Shown here piece after piece: positions 1-5,246 of a DNA stretch of 13,079 bases (positions are counted from its first letter, which is position 1; every line of letters starts with the position of its first letter). The DNA is taken from NCBI GenBank assembly GCA_900555855.1, contig USML01000051.1:1-13079 (forward strand). The letters are read 5' to 3'. Source of the DNA: an uncultured Eubacteriales bacterium. Lineage in GTDB: Bacteria; Bacillota; Clostridia; Oscillospirales; Butyricicoccaceae. Under the pieces are notes generated by a model. The model had not been told where the DNA came from and did not search any database. It saw only the letters and a list, made by a program, of their open reading frames with translations. The position numbers were made by a program, and so were the translations under genes.

Positions 1-5
1 TAATA

Positions 6-48
6 GCCCCTTTTAGGGGCAGGTCAAACCACCAGTTTACTGGTGGTT
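6..48. other. Two adjacent stem-loops at window edge (terminator or IS200/IS605-like end)
   Basis: Two hairpins lie side by side just past the stop codon of the S24 gene. One pairs 6-10 (GCCCC) with 16-20 (GGGGC) around a 5-nt loop. The other pairs 27-36 (AACCACCAGT) with 39-48 perfectly, leaving a very tight loop. Read on the minus strand, neither is followed by a convincing T-run (only TTT after the larger one), so a classical intrinsic terminator is not well supported. Short subterminal hairpins like these are also typical of IS200/IS605 element ends, and the element body would lie outside the window. The choice between these is inference. Confidence 0.4.
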
Positions 49-58
49 ATGATTTTGC

Positions 59-505
59 CTACATGTGCTGCTCCGGCAGGGGCTGGCCGTGGATCATGAC
101 GCGGCCAAAGCAAGTGAGACTGCGGCCGCTGCCCCGGTGAAAAACCACGTCCATATCGGCCCTGGCCCGGTTCAGGGAGAACAGATACACCATGCCGAAG
201 CCGTCCCGGCAGTACTGCTTGCACAGCATGTCGCCGTCTACGCAGAAGATACCCACGTCGCCGTTCTGCAGGGGATCGTGGTTGACGTACACCACAGAGC
301 CGTCGGCAATGCGGGGGGCCATAGAGTCGCCCTGAATGCGAACGGCCAGCTCCGCGCCGGGGGGCACCTCCCCCTCCACGGGGATAAGGGTGTAATCCTC
401 GCCGAATACGGGGGCGGCAAAGCCTGCCGCCGCCACCCGCGCAAACCCCTCGTTGCTGCTGCGGCTCAGGAATTCCAGTGTCACGTAGTTTTCAGCTCGT
501 GTCAT
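59..505 (-). CDS. UmuD-like S24 self-processing serine peptidase without HTH
   Basis: This 148-residue protein carries a complete S24 (LexA/UmuD) peptidase core and no N-terminal DNA-binding domain. The nucleophile is Ser61 in GDSM and the general base is Lys96 in DMLCKQY, a spacing of 35 as in the family. A candidate self-cleavage bond, Ala27-Gly28 in AAAGFAAP, lies 33 residues before the serine. Length, short N-terminal arm and the position of all three elements match UmuD (about 139 aa, Cys24-Gly25, Ser60, Lys97) more closely than LexA. The ATG at 503-505 is preceded by GAGGAGGG, so the lack of an HTH is not a start-site error. It starts 16 nt after the STAS gene and is presumably co-transcribed. 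No Y-family polymerase gene is visible in the window, although only 58 bases remain downstream. A truncated LexA or phage-type repressor remnant is the alternative. The fold is secure; the role is unknown. Confidence 0.85.
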   Translation of the reverse strand: MTRAENYVTLEFLSRSSNEGFARVAAAGFAAPVFGEDYTLIPVEGEVPPGAELAVRIQGDSMAPRIADGSVVYVNHDPLQNGDVGIFCVDGDMLCKQYCRDGFGMVYLFSLNRARADMDVVFHRGSGRSLTCFGRVMIHGQPLPEQHM

Positions 506-521
506 ATTATGTACTCCCTCC

Positions 522-827
522 TCAAACGATCGTCACCATGCGTCCGACGCCCGACGCTTCGAACACCTTTCTTGGCTGCTGCGCCACATGATACAGCGTT
601 ACGGCGCCGCCCAGCTCCCGCATCCGCTGCCAACCCCGCAGCGCCACGGCGATGCCGGAGCTGTCCATAAAATCCAGGCCGGAAAGCTCCAGCAGAAAGC
701 CGCCGGGCAGCAGGTCCTCCACCAGCCCGGCCAGCCGCGCCATGCCCTGGATGGCTTCGTGGTGCCCCAGCTCACCGAACAGCCGCACGGTGAGCACGCC
801 CTCCCGCAGGGCGTATTGCATATCCAT
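522..827 (-). CDS. STAS-domain anti-sigma-factor antagonist (SpoIIAA/RsbV-like)
   Basis: This 101-residue protein is a single STAS domain. The hallmark segment LSGLDFMDSSGIAV (about residues 48-61) contains the Asp55-Ser56-Ser57-Gly58 motif; Ser56 aligns with the serine phosphorylated in SpoIIAA and RsbV by their kinase/anti-sigma partners. In the family, the unphosphorylated form releases a sigma factor by binding the anti-sigma kinase. Here no SpoIIAB/RsbW-like kinase and no sigma factor is adjacent, so this is not a spoIIA operon. Its partner, if any, is encoded elsewhere. The ATG at 825-827 follows AGAAGGGGGA. The downstream neighbour, 16 nt away, is the UmuD-like S24 peptidase. An intrinsic terminator lies about 27 nt upstream of the ATG and leaves little room for a dedicated promoter. 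Family assignment is secure; the pathway is inferred. Confidence 0.88.
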   Translation of the reverse strand: MDMQYALREGVLTVRLFGELGHHEAIQGMARLAGLVEDLLPGGFLLELSGLDFMDSSGIAVALRGWQRMRELGGAVTLYHVAQQPRKVFEASGVGRMVTIV

Positions 828-854
828 AGGTGATCCCCCTTCTGGTTTCAGATC

Positions 855-892
855 AAAAAAATCAAGGCTGCGGACAAAGCCTGTCCGCAGCC
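855..892 (-). terminator. Intrinsic terminator after the ECF gene, directly before the STAS gene
   Basis: A perfect 11-bp stem (866-876 GGCTGCGGACA with 882-892) encloses a 5-nt loop. On the minus strand it is followed by TTGA and a run of seven T (855-861). It lies about 70 nt after the ECF gene stop and its T-run ends 27 nt before the STAS start, so it may act as a terminator for one and an attenuator for the other. Confidence 0.8.
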
Positions 893-959
893 TATTTTAC
901 CGGAAACGCCGGAGATATTCTGTCGCTTTTCGGCGCTTTTCTTCCCGCAGCCGGAAAAC

Positions 960-1484
960 TTATTTCTGTGCCTTCTTCAACAGCGGCACCACCACCAGCG
1001 CCAGCGCGCCGCCGATGAGCGCCGTGATCAGCTGGGGCCAGGAGAACATGGTGGTGAAGGTCTGCACCTGCTTTTCCGCCAGCGTCAGCACCCGGCAGAG
1101 CAGCTGCACCACCAGCAGATAGAGCGTCAGGAATTTGACGGCGGAAGCCGCCGCCAGACCGCCCAGCCGCACCGGCAGGCCCGCGCTCTCCTTTTTGCGC
1201 AGCAGCAGGGAAAGCACCAGCACATAGACCAGATTGCCTACGGCGATGGCGGGGACGATGGCCAGCAGCTTGGGCCCCACGCCCAGCAGAAAGGCCAGGA
1301 AGGGCGAGGCCGCCGCCAGCACCAGGCTGCCCCCCAGCGGCAGCATCAGCGCGCCCACTGCCAAAACGCAGTTGACGCAGGAGCCGGTAACGATCTGCCC
1401 CGCCGCCTTGGTGACGGTCTGCAGGATCACCAGCAGCGCCAGCAGCACGGCCGTCCGGGTAATGGTTTTCGTTGTCTGATTCAT
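960..1484 (-). CDS. ECF transporter S component-like membrane protein, substrate unknown
   Basis: This very hydrophobic protein of 174 residues has five or six predicted membrane segments (about residues 10-28, 35-55, 58-78, 80-98, 112-132, 145-168). Between them is a small-residue-rich stretch (VTGSCVNCVLAVGALMLPLG) typical of the vitamin-binding S components of energy-coupling factor transporters. S components bind a vitamin or metal and work with a shared EcfA1/A2/T module, none of which is encoded nearby. I do not see the diagnostic residues of BioY, ThiT or RibU, so the substrate is left open. The reading frame stays open further upstream, but ATG 1482-1484 is chosen because AGAAGGAGGAACC directly precedes it and the upstream part is non-hydrophobic leader. 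It appears to be monocistronic, with its own promoter and terminator. A different small integral membrane family is possible. Confidence 0.7.
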   Translation of the reverse strand: MNQTTKTITRTAVLLALLVILQTVTKAAGQIVTGSCVNCVLAVGALMLPLGGSLVLAAASPFLAFLLGVGPKLLAIVPAIAVGNLVYVLVLSLLLRKKESAGLPVRLGGLAAASAVKFLTLYLLVVQLLCRVLTLAEKQVQTFTTMFSWPQLITALIGGALALVVVPLLKKAQK

Positions 1485-1569
1485 ATTGGTTCCTCCTTCT
1501 GGGACCGAAGTCCGGGCATCTGTCACAGCCGCGCTTTTCACCAGAAAAGTCGCGGCAAAATTGTTCACA
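1485..1569 (-). promoter_or_regulatory. Structured 5' leader of the ECF gene (possible cis-regulatory RNA)
   Basis: About 85 nt separate the predicted transcription start from the ATG. The leader RNA folds into a 12-bp hairpin with a single bulge (1528-1539 with 1544-1556, four-base loop) and a short stem capped by a UUCG tetraloop (1502-1505 with 1510-1513) that ends a few bases before the Shine-Dalgarno. There is no T-run, so any control would be translational. I do not recognise a known riboswitch class. The structure is seen; a regulatory role is inferred from ECF transporters commonly having riboswitch leaders. Confidence 0.45.
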
Positions 1570-1575
1570 TTTCTT

Positions 1576-1604
1576 ATTATACTCCCCAGATCGCCGTTTT
1601 GCAA
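1576..1604 (-). promoter_or_regulatory. Sigma-A-type promoter of the ECF gene
   Basis: On the minus strand, TTGCAA (1599-1604) and TATAAT (1576-1581) are separated by exactly 17 nt. The start point is predicted near 1569. Confidence 0.8.
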
Positions 1605-1678
1605 TCTTTTCTCTATTCTTCAAACAAAAACGGAAATCAGCGCAATTTTCTATAAAAGCATCGCATATTTTTTGAATT

Positions 1679-1706
1679 CCAGCCGTTTTTCCGGAAAAAC
1701 GGCTGG
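1679..1706. repeat. Perfect 28-bp palindrome in intergenic region
   Basis: The arms CCAGCCGTTTTTCC (1679-1692) and GGAAAAACGGCTGG (1693-1706) are exact reverse complements with no spacer. It lies 75 bp upstream of the ECF gene -35 box, in the AT-rich stretch between khpA and that promoter. No T-run follows on either strand outside the stem. It could be a processed or terminator stem for the khpA operon or a protein-binding site. The rest of 1605-1678 is AT-rich and I see no gene in it. Confidence 0.6.
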
Positions 1707-1732
1707 CAAAAAGTTAGTCTTTTCTTCCTTTT

Positions 1733-1772
1733 TATGCAGAAACGCGGCAGGAAAGCTCTCGCTCCTGCCGCG
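1733..1772 (-). terminator. Stem-loop downstream of khpA, weak terminator
   Basis: A perfect 10-bp GC-rich stem (1743-1752 CGCGGCAGGA with 1763-1772) has a 10-nt loop. Minus-strand bases after it read TTTCTGCATAAA, an imperfect U-tract. It is the most terminator-like of the three hairpins following khpA. Confidence 0.5.
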
Positions 1773-1796
1773 CTGCTGAAAAGCCATATTATTTGG

Positions 1797-1818
1797 GATC
1801 CCCGGCCTTTCGGGGATC
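1797..1818 (-). terminator. Stem-loop 6 nt after khpA stop
   Basis: An 8-bp perfect stem (1797-1804 GATCCCCG with 1811-1818) has a 6-nt loop and begins right after the khpA stop codon. It lacks a U-tract (CCAAATAAT follows on the minus strand), so it is more likely a 3'-end-stabilising or partial terminator structure. Confidence 0.4.
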
Positions 1819-1824
1819 TTCCGT

Positions 1825-2070
1825 TCAATCCGAAATGACGACCGAAATGTGCTTGTCTTCCCGCAGGCCCATGGCCTTGATGAGGGTCCGGATCTCTTTT
1901 GCGATCCGGCCGTTGCGGCCAATGACGCGGCCCATATCCTCCGCCGCCACACTGAGCTGCAGGGTAATAGCGCTGCCGGATTCCTGGACCTCCACCCGGA
2001 TCTCCTCCGGATGTTCTACCAGGCTGCCGACAACATAGGTCAGCATCTCTTTGACGCCGGTAGTGTCCAT
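1825..2070 (-). CDS. khpA: KhpA, KH-domain RNA-binding protein
   Basis: This 81-residue protein is a single type-II KH domain with the GXXG loop in VIGRNGRIAKEI (Gly51-Arg-Asn-Gly54), which contacts RNA. KhpA (YlqC) pairs with KhpB/Jag in Firmicutes as a global RNA chaperone influencing cell size and division. Length and the position directly after rpsP match the family. Only 3 nt separate the rpsP stop from this ATG and the upstream SD is weak (GGGGTCC), so translation is probably coupled to rpsP. In many Firmicutes, rimM, trmD and rplS follow; here the operon ends and three stem-loops come next. Confidence 0.95.
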   Translation of the reverse strand: MDTTGVKEMLTYVVGSLVEHPEEIRVEVQESGSAITLQLSVAAEDMGRVIGRNGRIAKEIRTLIKAMGLREDKHISVVISD

Positions 2071-2073
2071 AGC

Positions 2074-2313
2074 TTACAGGACCCCAGCCTTTTTGAGCAG
2101 GATGCGGACGGTATCGGTGGGCTGTGCGCCATCGGCGATCCACTTCTTGGCGCTCTCGGCATTGACCGTGATCTCGGCAGGCTCCTTCAGGGGATTATAG
2201 GTGCCCAGCTCCTCGATGAAGCGGCCATCGCGGGGATAACGGGAATCCGCCACCACGATACGATAGAAAGGAGCCTTCTTGGCGCCCATTCTTCTCAGTC
2301 TGATTTTAACCAT
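2074..2313 (-). CDS. rpsP: 30S ribosomal protein S16
   Basis: This 79-residue protein begins [10 protein letters not shown] and contains the S16 signatures [12 protein letters not shown] and [13 protein letters not shown]16 binds 16S rRNA and stabilises the body of the 30S subunit. An upstream in-frame ATG would add six residues, but the internal ATG at 2311-2313 has an ideal GGAGGTG Shine-Dalgarno and gives the standard N-terminus. The gene lies 55 nt downstream of ffh and 3 nt upstream of khpA, within the ylxM-ffh-rpsP-khpA operon. Confidence 0.97.
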   Translation of the reverse strand: MVKIRLRRMGAKKAPFYRIVVADSRYPRDGRFIEELGTYNPLKEPAEITVNAESAKKWIADGAQPTDTVRILLKKAGVL

Positions 2314-2368
2314 ACTGCTTTTCACCTCCATAATGTTGTCGATCTATTTTGAGTTTTTACTCACAAAA

Positions 2369-3709
2369 TCAATAGGGGAACTTGAAGCCGCTGCGCTTCA
2401 TCTTCTTTGCGGCGCCCGGGCCGGAGAAGCGCTTCATCATCTGCTGCATCTGGTCAAACTGCTTCAGCAGGCGGTTCACATCCTCGATCTTCAGGCCGCA
2501 GCCGGCGGCAATGCGCTTTTTGCGGCTGTATTTGATGATATCCGGGTTATCCCGCTCCTTGGGCGTCATGGACTGGATGATGGCCTCCAGATGGGAAAAG
2601 GCCTTTTCGTCGATCTTTGCGTTGGCCAGCGCCTTCCGGTCCATGCCGGGGATCATGCCCATCAGATCCTGCATATTGCCCATGTTTTTCAGCTGCTTCA
2701 GCTGGTCCAGAAAATCCGTCAGGGTCATCTTGCCCTTGCGCATCTTGGCTTCCAGCTGGGCCGCCTGCTTTTCGTCAAAGGCGTCCTGCGCCTTTTCCAC
2801 CAGCGTGAGCACATCGCCCATGCCCAAAATGCGGGAAGCCATCCGGTCGGGGTAGAAGGGCTCGATGGCGTCCAGCTTTTCGCCCATGCCCACGAACTTG
2901 ATGGGCTTGCCGGTGACGGCCCGGATGGAAAGCGCCGCGCCGCCGCGGGCATCGCCGTCCAGCTTGGTCATCAATACAGAATCAATGCCCAGCGCATCGT
3001 TGAAGGCTGAGGCCGCGTTGACGGCGTCCTGACCGGTCATGCCGTCTACCACCAGCATGATCTCGTGGGGCTTGACGGCGGCCTTGATATTCTTCAGCTC
3101 GTCCATCAGCACCTCGTCGATGTGCAGACGGCCGGCGGTATCGATAAAGAGCATATCGTTGCCATGCTCCCGGGCGTGGGCAAAGGCGTTCTGCGCGATC
3201 TGCACCGGATCGCCCTGGCCCTCCTCATAGACCGGGATATTCAGCTGACCGCCCACCACCTTCAGCTGCTGGATGGCGGCAGGACGGTAAACATCGCAGG
3301 CGCACAGCAACGGACGGCGGCCTTCCTTCTTTTTGAAGTAGCCGGCTAGCTTGGCGATATTGGTGGTCTTACCGGCGCCCTGCAGGCCCACGAACATGAT
3401 CACCGTGGGCGGACGGTTGGCCATATGGACCCTGCTCTGGCTGCCGCCCATCAGGGCGCACAGCTCGTCGTTGACGATCTTGACCACCTGCTGTGCCGGG
3501 GTCAGGCTCTCCAGAATGTCTGCGCCGATGGCCTTTTCCGTCACATCGCTGACGAACTTCCGGACGACCTTGAAGTTGACATCGGCCTCCAGCAGCGCGA
3601 GCTTGACCTCGCGCATGGCCTCCTTCACATCGTTTTCGCTGAGCCGGCCCTTAGAGCGCAGCTTTTTAAATACATGATTAAGTTTTTCGCTCAAGCCCTC
3701 AAACGCCAT
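2369..3709 (-). CDS. ffh: Signal recognition particle GTPase Ffh (SRP54)
   Basis: This full-length 446-residue SRP54 has an N domain (1-~85), a GTPase G domain (~95-295) and a methionine-rich M domain (~300-446). The G domain shows the P-loop GLQGAGKTT (108-116), DTAGR (190-194), TKLD (248-251) and DARGG (253-257). The M domain carries the SRP-RNA-binding segment YSRKKRIAAGCG and many methionines that form the signal-peptide groove. Ffh with 4.5S/6S RNA binds signal sequences on translating ribosomes and docks on FtsY at the membrane. The ATG is preceded by GGAAGGAG. It starts 13 nt after ylxM, the usual Firmicutes pairing. No SRP RNA gene is seen in the window. Confidence 0.98.
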   Translation of the reverse strand: MAFEGLSEKLNHVFKKLRSKGRLSENDVKEAMREVKLALLEADVNFKVVRKFVSDVTEKAIGADILESLTPAQQVVKIVNDELCALMGGSQSRVHMANRPPTVIMFVGLQGAGKTTNIAKLAGYFKKKEGRRPLLCACDVYRPAAIQQLKVVGGQLNIPVYEEGQGDPVQIAQNAFAHAREHGNDMLFIDTAGRLHIDEVLMDELKNIKAAVKPHEIMLVVDGMTGQDAVNAASAFNDALGIDSVLMTKLDGDARGGAALSIRAVTGKPIKFVGMGEKLDAIEPFYPDRMASRILGMGDVLTLVEKAQDAFDEKQAAQLEAKMRKGKMTLTDFLDQLKQLKNMGNMQDLMGMIPGMDRKALANAKIDEKAFSHLEAIIQSMTPKERDNPDIIKYSRKKRIAAGCGLKIEDVNRLLKQFDQMQQMMKRFSGPGAAKKMKRSGFKFPY

Positions 3710-3722
3710 GGCGGCTCCTTCC

Positions 3723-4082
3723 TCAGTTCATTTCTTCCGTCAGCTTCAGGATACGGTCTACATTTTTGGCGATCTCAAAGTTGCGCAGGCCGGCGTTCAC
3801 TTGGGCGATATACGCGGCGGCCTGACGGATCTCCTCCAAGCGGCTCTCATAGCCGGAATATTTCTTCACCAGGCCCAGCTTGTCTTCCGTGTCCCGCAGG
3901 ACGGTCTCCGCCCGGACGATCGCGTCCCGTACGCCCTGGCGGGAAATGCCGGCGTGCTCGGAGATCTCCGTCAGGGAAAGATCCTCATTATAATAAAGAT
4001 CAAAAAGCTCCTTCTGCTTTTCCGTCAGCAGATCGCCGTAAAAATCAAACAGCATGGACATATGGAAGGTATCGCTTTTCAT
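3723..4082 (-). CDS. ylxM: YlxM/p13 family HTH protein, SRP-associated
   Basis: This 119-residue protein belongs to the UPF0122 family. Residues ~18-62 (LTEKQKELFDLYY, SLTEISEHAGISRQGV) form a sigma-70 region 4-like helix-turn-helix, followed by a helical C-terminus. YlxM is encoded next to ffh across Firmicutes and in streptococci has been linked to SRP function, modulating Ffh/FtsY GTPase activity. The ATG at 4080-4082 follows AAGAAGGGAAAG; Met8 is a possible alternative start. It is the first gene of the operon, behind a consensus promoter with a perfect palindrome just downstream of the -10 box. Because it has an HTH, autoregulation through that site is conceivable, though this is inference. 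Confidence 0.93.
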   Translation of the reverse strand: MKSDTFHMSMLFDFYGDLLTEKQKELFDLYYNEDLSLTEISEHAGISRQGVRDAIVRAETVLRDTEDKLGLVKKYSGYESRLEEIRQAAAYIAQVNAGLRNFEIAKNVDRILKLTEEMN

Positions 4083-4098
4083 CTCTTTCCCTTCTTTC

Positions 4099-4120
4099 TG
4101 TAAAGTATATATACTTTACA
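4099..4120. promoter_or_regulatory. Perfect 22-bp palindrome in the ylxM early transcribed region (candidate operator)
   Basis: The arms TGTAAAGTATA (4099-4109) and TATACTTTACA (4110-4120) are exact reverse complements. It begins about 10 nt after the -10 box and spans positions roughly +3 to +24 of the predicted transcript, 17 nt before the ylxM ATG. AT-rich gapless dyads in this position usually bind a dimeric regulator; the RNA hairpin would be weak. Confidence 0.65.
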
Positions 4121-4129
4121 CAATTACAT

Positions 4130-4158
4130 ATAATACCGTATGTTGGGCGACTTGTCAA
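4130..4158 (-). promoter_or_regulatory. Sigma-A promoter of the ylxM-ffh-rpsP-khpA operon
   Basis: On the minus strand, TTGACA (4153-4158, perfect) and TATTAT (4130-4135) are separated by 17 nt. The start is predicted near 4123, giving a leader of about 40 nt. Confidence 0.88.
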
Positions 4159-4228
4159 GATGAAAATCCCTGTTTCCGGCGATTTCCGCCAGAAAATCGT
4201 AAATTTTTTGCTCAGCAGCCCCTCCCAC

Positions 4229-4257
4229 TTGCATTTTTCCCCGGGCCGGACTAAACT
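4229..4257 (+). promoter_or_regulatory. Possible promoter of the unknown membrane protein gene
   Basis: TTGCAT (4229-4234) and TAAACT (4252-4257) have a 17-nt spacer, about 40 nt before the proposed TTG start. The match is moderate. It is divergent from the ylxM promoter. Confidence 0.4.
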
Positions 4258-4297
4258 GACAGATAGTAACCTGTCGAAAAGAAGGAAGGTCTCGCTG

Positions 4298-4837
4298 TTG
4301 GAACGCTTTTACGATATTCTTTGCTGCCAGTCGCCCGGTCTGTTTCTGGCGGCGCTGGCGCTGCTGCTCCGCTTTTTTACCCTGCGGAAGACGCATAAGC
4401 TCCGGAGCGGCGCTGCCTTGGCCGGTGCAATGCTTTTTCTGGCCGGCGGCGTTGGACTATACTTTTACGGAATGTACCGCGAGCTGTTTACCATCCGGGA
4501 CTTTTTCCGGCTCCGTCCCGCCGGATGGGCAGGGCTGGGCGTTGTGCTGGCGGTGATCCTGCTGCTGCTGTTCAATGGCATGAAAAACCGGGCTTCCCGG
4601 AAGAAGCTGGCCCGAGCGGAGGCCCAGGCCCAGCAGGATAAGCAGGCCGCGCTGGAGCAGGCCGTGGAACAGACCATGCGCCAGACCCGGGACTGCGTTC
4701 GCCAGGAGGAGCAGCAAAGGCGGCTGGATCAGGCCCGGCAGCAGGCCCGACAGGACGCCGATGCCGCGCTGGGGCAGGATGCACCCATCTCCCTGACGCT
4801 GGAGCCAGAGCAGCGCCCGGACAAATCGAAGAAGTAA
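4298..4837 (+). CDS. Unknown membrane protein with cytoplasmic coiled-coil tail
   Basis: I do not recognise a family. The 179-residue product shows three hydrophobic segments (about residues 14-28, 38-58 and 76-93), then a long Gln/Ala/Arg/Glu-rich region (about 97-160) with heptad character, probably a coiled coil, and a short Pro/Lys-rich end. The frame is open far upstream, but that part runs antisense to ylxM and ffh and is not coding. TTG at 4298-4300 is chosen as start because GAAGGAAGG sits 8 nt before it and no ATG or GTG fits better. It stands alone, diverging from ylxM and ending at its own terminator, upstream of the padR operon. Hydrophobic pattern and the terminator support a real gene; its function is unknown. 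Confidence 0.65.
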   Translation: MERFYDILCCQSPGLFLAALALLLRFFTLRKTHKLRSGAALAGAMLFLAGGVGLYFYGMYRELFTIRDFFRLRPAGWAGLGVVLAVILLLLFNGMKNRASRKKLARAEAQAQQDKQAALEQAVEQTMRQTRDCVRQEEQQRRLDQARQQARQDADAALGQDAPISLTLEPEQRPDKSKK

Positions 4838-4843
4838 GCCTCT

Positions 4844-4867
4844 TCCCGGCCCTTGGCCGGGATTTTT
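4844..4867 (+). terminator. Intrinsic terminator
   Basis: An 8-bp perfect stem TCCCGGCC (4844-4851) with 4855-4862 has a 3-nt loop and is followed by TTTTT (4863-4867), starting 7 nt after the stop codon of the membrane protein gene. Confidence 0.88.
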
Positions 4868-4879
4868 CTGTTTTCCCCC

Positions 4880-4916
4880 TTGACACACAGTACTATGTGA
4901 TATATAGTATACTGTG
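4880..4916 (+). promoter_or_regulatory. padR promoter with embedded dyad operator
   Basis: TTGACA (4880-4885, perfect) and TATAGT (4903-4908) have a 17-nt spacer. Two nested inverted repeats overlap it: CACAGTA (4886-4892) with TACTGTG (4910-4916), and TACTAT (4891-4896) with ATAGTA (4904-4909). PadR proteins typically repress their own promoters through such AT-rich dyads, so this is likely the autoregulatory operator. Confidence 0.8.
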
Positions 4917-4931
4917 ACAGGAGGTATTGAA

Positions 4932-5246
4932 ATGGATGCTCAGCTAAAGCGTGGAATTCTGGAGATCTGCGTTCTCAAGGCGCTGCATCGCCAGGATTCT
5001 TACGGTTATCAGATCATCAAGGATCTGGCCCCCTGGGTGACACTCTCGGAATCCACGCTCTATCCGATCCTGAAGCGCTGCGGCGCCGCCGGCTATGTGA
5101 CGGAATACACCGTGGAGCACAGTAGCCGGCTCCGGAAATATTATCATCTGACGGACAAGGGCCGCGGGCGCATCGCGGATTTTCTGCAGGAATGGGACGA
5201 GGTCCTTCAGGCCTATCATTATATCAGAGGTGAAGATCATGAATAA
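4932..5246 (+). CDS. PadR-family winged-helix transcriptional regulator
   Basis: This 104-residue short PadR protein opens MDAQLKRGILE and contains the winged-helix core (ALHRQDSYGYQIIKDL, SESTLYPILKRCGAAGYV) with wing residues RKYYHLTDKGR, followed by a short dimerisation helix. This is the PadR-s2 type that binds as a dimer and usually represses its own operon. An in-frame upstream ATG adds six residues, but the internal ATG at 4932 has an ideal AGGAGG, so it is preferred. The stop overlaps the ATG of the next gene by 8 nt, indicating translational coupling with the DUF1700/HAAS membrane protein, the commonest partner of this PadR group. Confidence 0.95.
   Translation: MDAQLKRGILEICVLKALHRQDSYGYQIIKDLAPWVTLSESTLYPILKRCGAAGYVTEYTVEHSSRLRKYYHLTDKGRGRIADFLQEWDEVLQAYHYIRGEDHE

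Noticed and set aside
59..505. LexA repressor
   Set aside because: There is no winged-helix N-terminal domain and the start is fixed by a good SD; spacing fits UmuD better.
522..827. spoIIAA of a spoIIA sporulation operon
   Set aside because: There is no spoIIAB or sigF next to it, so a generic STAS antagonist is the safer call.
1485..1604. N-terminal extension of the ECF S component
   Set aside because: The extra 40 codons run through the predicted promoter and leader, are not hydrophobic, and the internal ATG has an ideal SD.
892..1623. Long minus-strand frame (243 codons) overlapping the ECF gene
   Set aside because: It is an alternate-frame shadow rich in Gly/Ala/Arg, with no SD or domain. 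The overlapping hydrophobic frame has promoter, SD and terminator.
4258..4277. GACAG/CTGTC inverted repeat before the membrane protein gene as an operator
   Set aside because: The 5-bp arms with an 8-nt spacer are too weak to separate from chance.
3425..4297. Upstream extension of the plus-strand membrane protein frame
   Set aside because: This part is antisense to ffh and ylxM, low in secondary-structure character, and the SD before TTG 4298 marks the real start.
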